From: an uncultured Marinilabiliaceae bacterium
GTDB taxonomy: Bacteria > Bacteroidota > Bacteroidia > Bacteroidales > Marinilabiliaceae
Assembly (NCBI GenBank): GCA_905235955.1
Contig: CAJONN010000126.1
Span: 905 to 6,504 of the forward strand
Reading direction: 5' to 3'
DNA: 5,600 bases
In this document: positions 5,016-5,600 of the stretch, piece after piece
Layout: each line of letters opens with the position of its first letter
Numbering within the stretch: the stretch's first letter is position 1
Position numbers and translations under genes: made by a program
Notes under the pieces: model-generated
Seen by the model: the letters and a program-made list of their open reading frames with translations, nothing else
Told to the model about the DNA's origin: nothing
The model's database searches: none

Positions 5016-5600
5016 ATGAAAATGATACATTCTAAAAAGTTCGCAACATCTTGGATTTGTAAAGTGTTGTGTATGGTACTTTTGTTTGTGCAGTTGGGTT
5101 GCAACGACAATGACGACCTCGAAGATCGCCTCGACAAACTTGAAACGGAGGTAAACGACCTCAAAACTGCCATTAGCACTTTGCAAAATGCCTACGACAA
5201 TGGCAAAATAGTAAGTTCTGTAGAAAAAATAACTACAGGCAATGGAGGTTGGAAAATCACCTTTTCAGACAATACCTATATAGATCTGATAAATGGTGCT
5301 AACGGAAAAGATGGTGTAGATGGTATAGGTACAGATGGCAAAGACGGCATTGATGGCAAAAATGGTACCGACATTATTCGTGACATAATAGAAGAAGATA
5401 ATACTGTTACATTTATTTTGTCAGATGGCACAGCGTTTAAATTTGCTTTGCTACAAGAGCCTAAATTGCTTTCGTTTGTATTTACAGAAGAACTGAACGC
5501 CATGCAAATTGTTGACGATGCTGAATGCACTATTAGCAACGATGTTGTAGAGTGCACCATTAGCAACATAATGCTCGACAAAAATCTCATTCCGCTTTTC
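5016..5600 (+). CDS. Surface lipoprotein with N-terminal coiled coil and collagen-like Gly repeats, first 195 codons (runs off right edge)
   Basis: The N-terminus is basic, then hydrophobic (about 13-27), and ends in a lipobox-like VQLGC with the lipidated cysteine at 29. Gln at -3 is unusual for a lipobox. The cysteine is followed by NDNDD, an acidic stretch of the kind that acts as a surface-export signal for Bacteroidetes lipoproteins. Residues 35-58 form a short heptad coiled coil (LEDRLDKLETEVNDLKTAI). A small segment GGWKITFSDNTYIDL (77-91) comes next, then Gly-x-y triplets from 94 to 117 rich in GKDG and GVDG, with one phase slip near 103-108. This order fits the Bacteroidetes N-terminal domain DUF4988. 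From about 149 a beta-sandwich-like domain begins (LLSFVFTEELNA to LIPLF), resembling repeated Ig-like modules of surface proteins. ATG at 5016 is chosen; ATG at 5022 is in frame and equally usable. The C-terminal function is outside the window. Confidence 0.85.
   Translation, partial: MKMIHSKKFATSWICKVLCMVLLFVQLGCNDNDDLEDRLDKLETEVNDLKTAISTLQNAYDNGKIVSSVEKITTGNGGWKITFSDNTYIDLINGANGKDGVDGIGTDGKDGIDGKNGTDIIRDIIEEDNTVTFILSDGTAFKFALLQEPKLLSFVFTEELNAMQIVDDAECTISNDVVECTISNIMLDKNLIPLF
5523..5567 (+). repeat. 18-base repeat encoding ECTISN twice
   Basis: Bases 5523-5540 and 5550-5567 are identical at 16 of 18 positions and encode ECTISN at residues 170-175 and 179-184, separated by DVV. Both differences are silent third-position changes. 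It lies in the start of the Ig-like domain and looks like a small in-frame duplication whose protein sequence has been kept. Confidence 0.6.

Noticed and set aside
5276..5590. Minus-strand open frame of 104 codons at the right end
   Set aside because: It is antisense to the lipoprotein gene; its Ser- and Pro-rich runs are the complement of the Gly-Asp repeats.
1..5600. CRISPR arrays, insertion sequences, tRNA or rRNA genes
   Set aside because: No spaced repeat array, transposase, terminal inverted repeats or tRNA-like cloverleaf was seen.

Overview
The window looks like the chromosome of a Bacteroidales-type member of the Bacteroidetes. The evidence is moderate GC content, A-rich regions before start codons with no clear Shine-Dalgarno sites, and several promoters of the Bacteroidetes -7 type (TAnnTTTG). 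The proteins fit too: a TonB with an acidic and polyproline linker, the lineage form of MetK, a four-cysteine MetG, and a surface lipoprotein with an acidic stretch after its lipid cysteine, a coiled coil and Gly-rich repeats.

Layout. Four genes lie on the minus strand and one on the plus strand. From left to right: the N-terminal 405 codons of metG (methionyl-tRNA synthetase, running off the left edge); a 230-residue secreted outer-membrane beta-barrel protein with its own promoter and terminator; a roughly 400-base intergenic stretch holding that gene's promoter, an unexplained structured segment and the tonB terminator; tonB; metK (S-adenosylmethionine synthetase); a roughly 380-base divergent intergenic region; and the first 195 codons of a surface lipoprotein that runs off the right edge.

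How the parts relate. metG and metK both consume methionine, but they are separated here and show no sign of sharing a transcript. The metK leader contains a pseudoknot-type fold that closely resembles the SAM-II aptamer, so SAM probably feeds back on its own synthesis. tonB lies 169 bases downstream of metK with no obvious terminator between them, so some read-through is possible.

The most notable observation is that the beta-barrel gene and the lipoprotein gene, on opposite strands and about 2.6 kb apart, share a promoter module of roughly 70 bp. It consists of two TGTTAA half-sites 20-22 bp apart, a homopolymeric G tract (7 or 9 G), TAAAAAT, AATATT and a TAnnTTTG -7 box. The G tract sits where a -33 element would be. 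Both predicted transcripts also begin with a hairpin. This suggests two envelope genes under one regulator, with a length-variable tract in each promoter.
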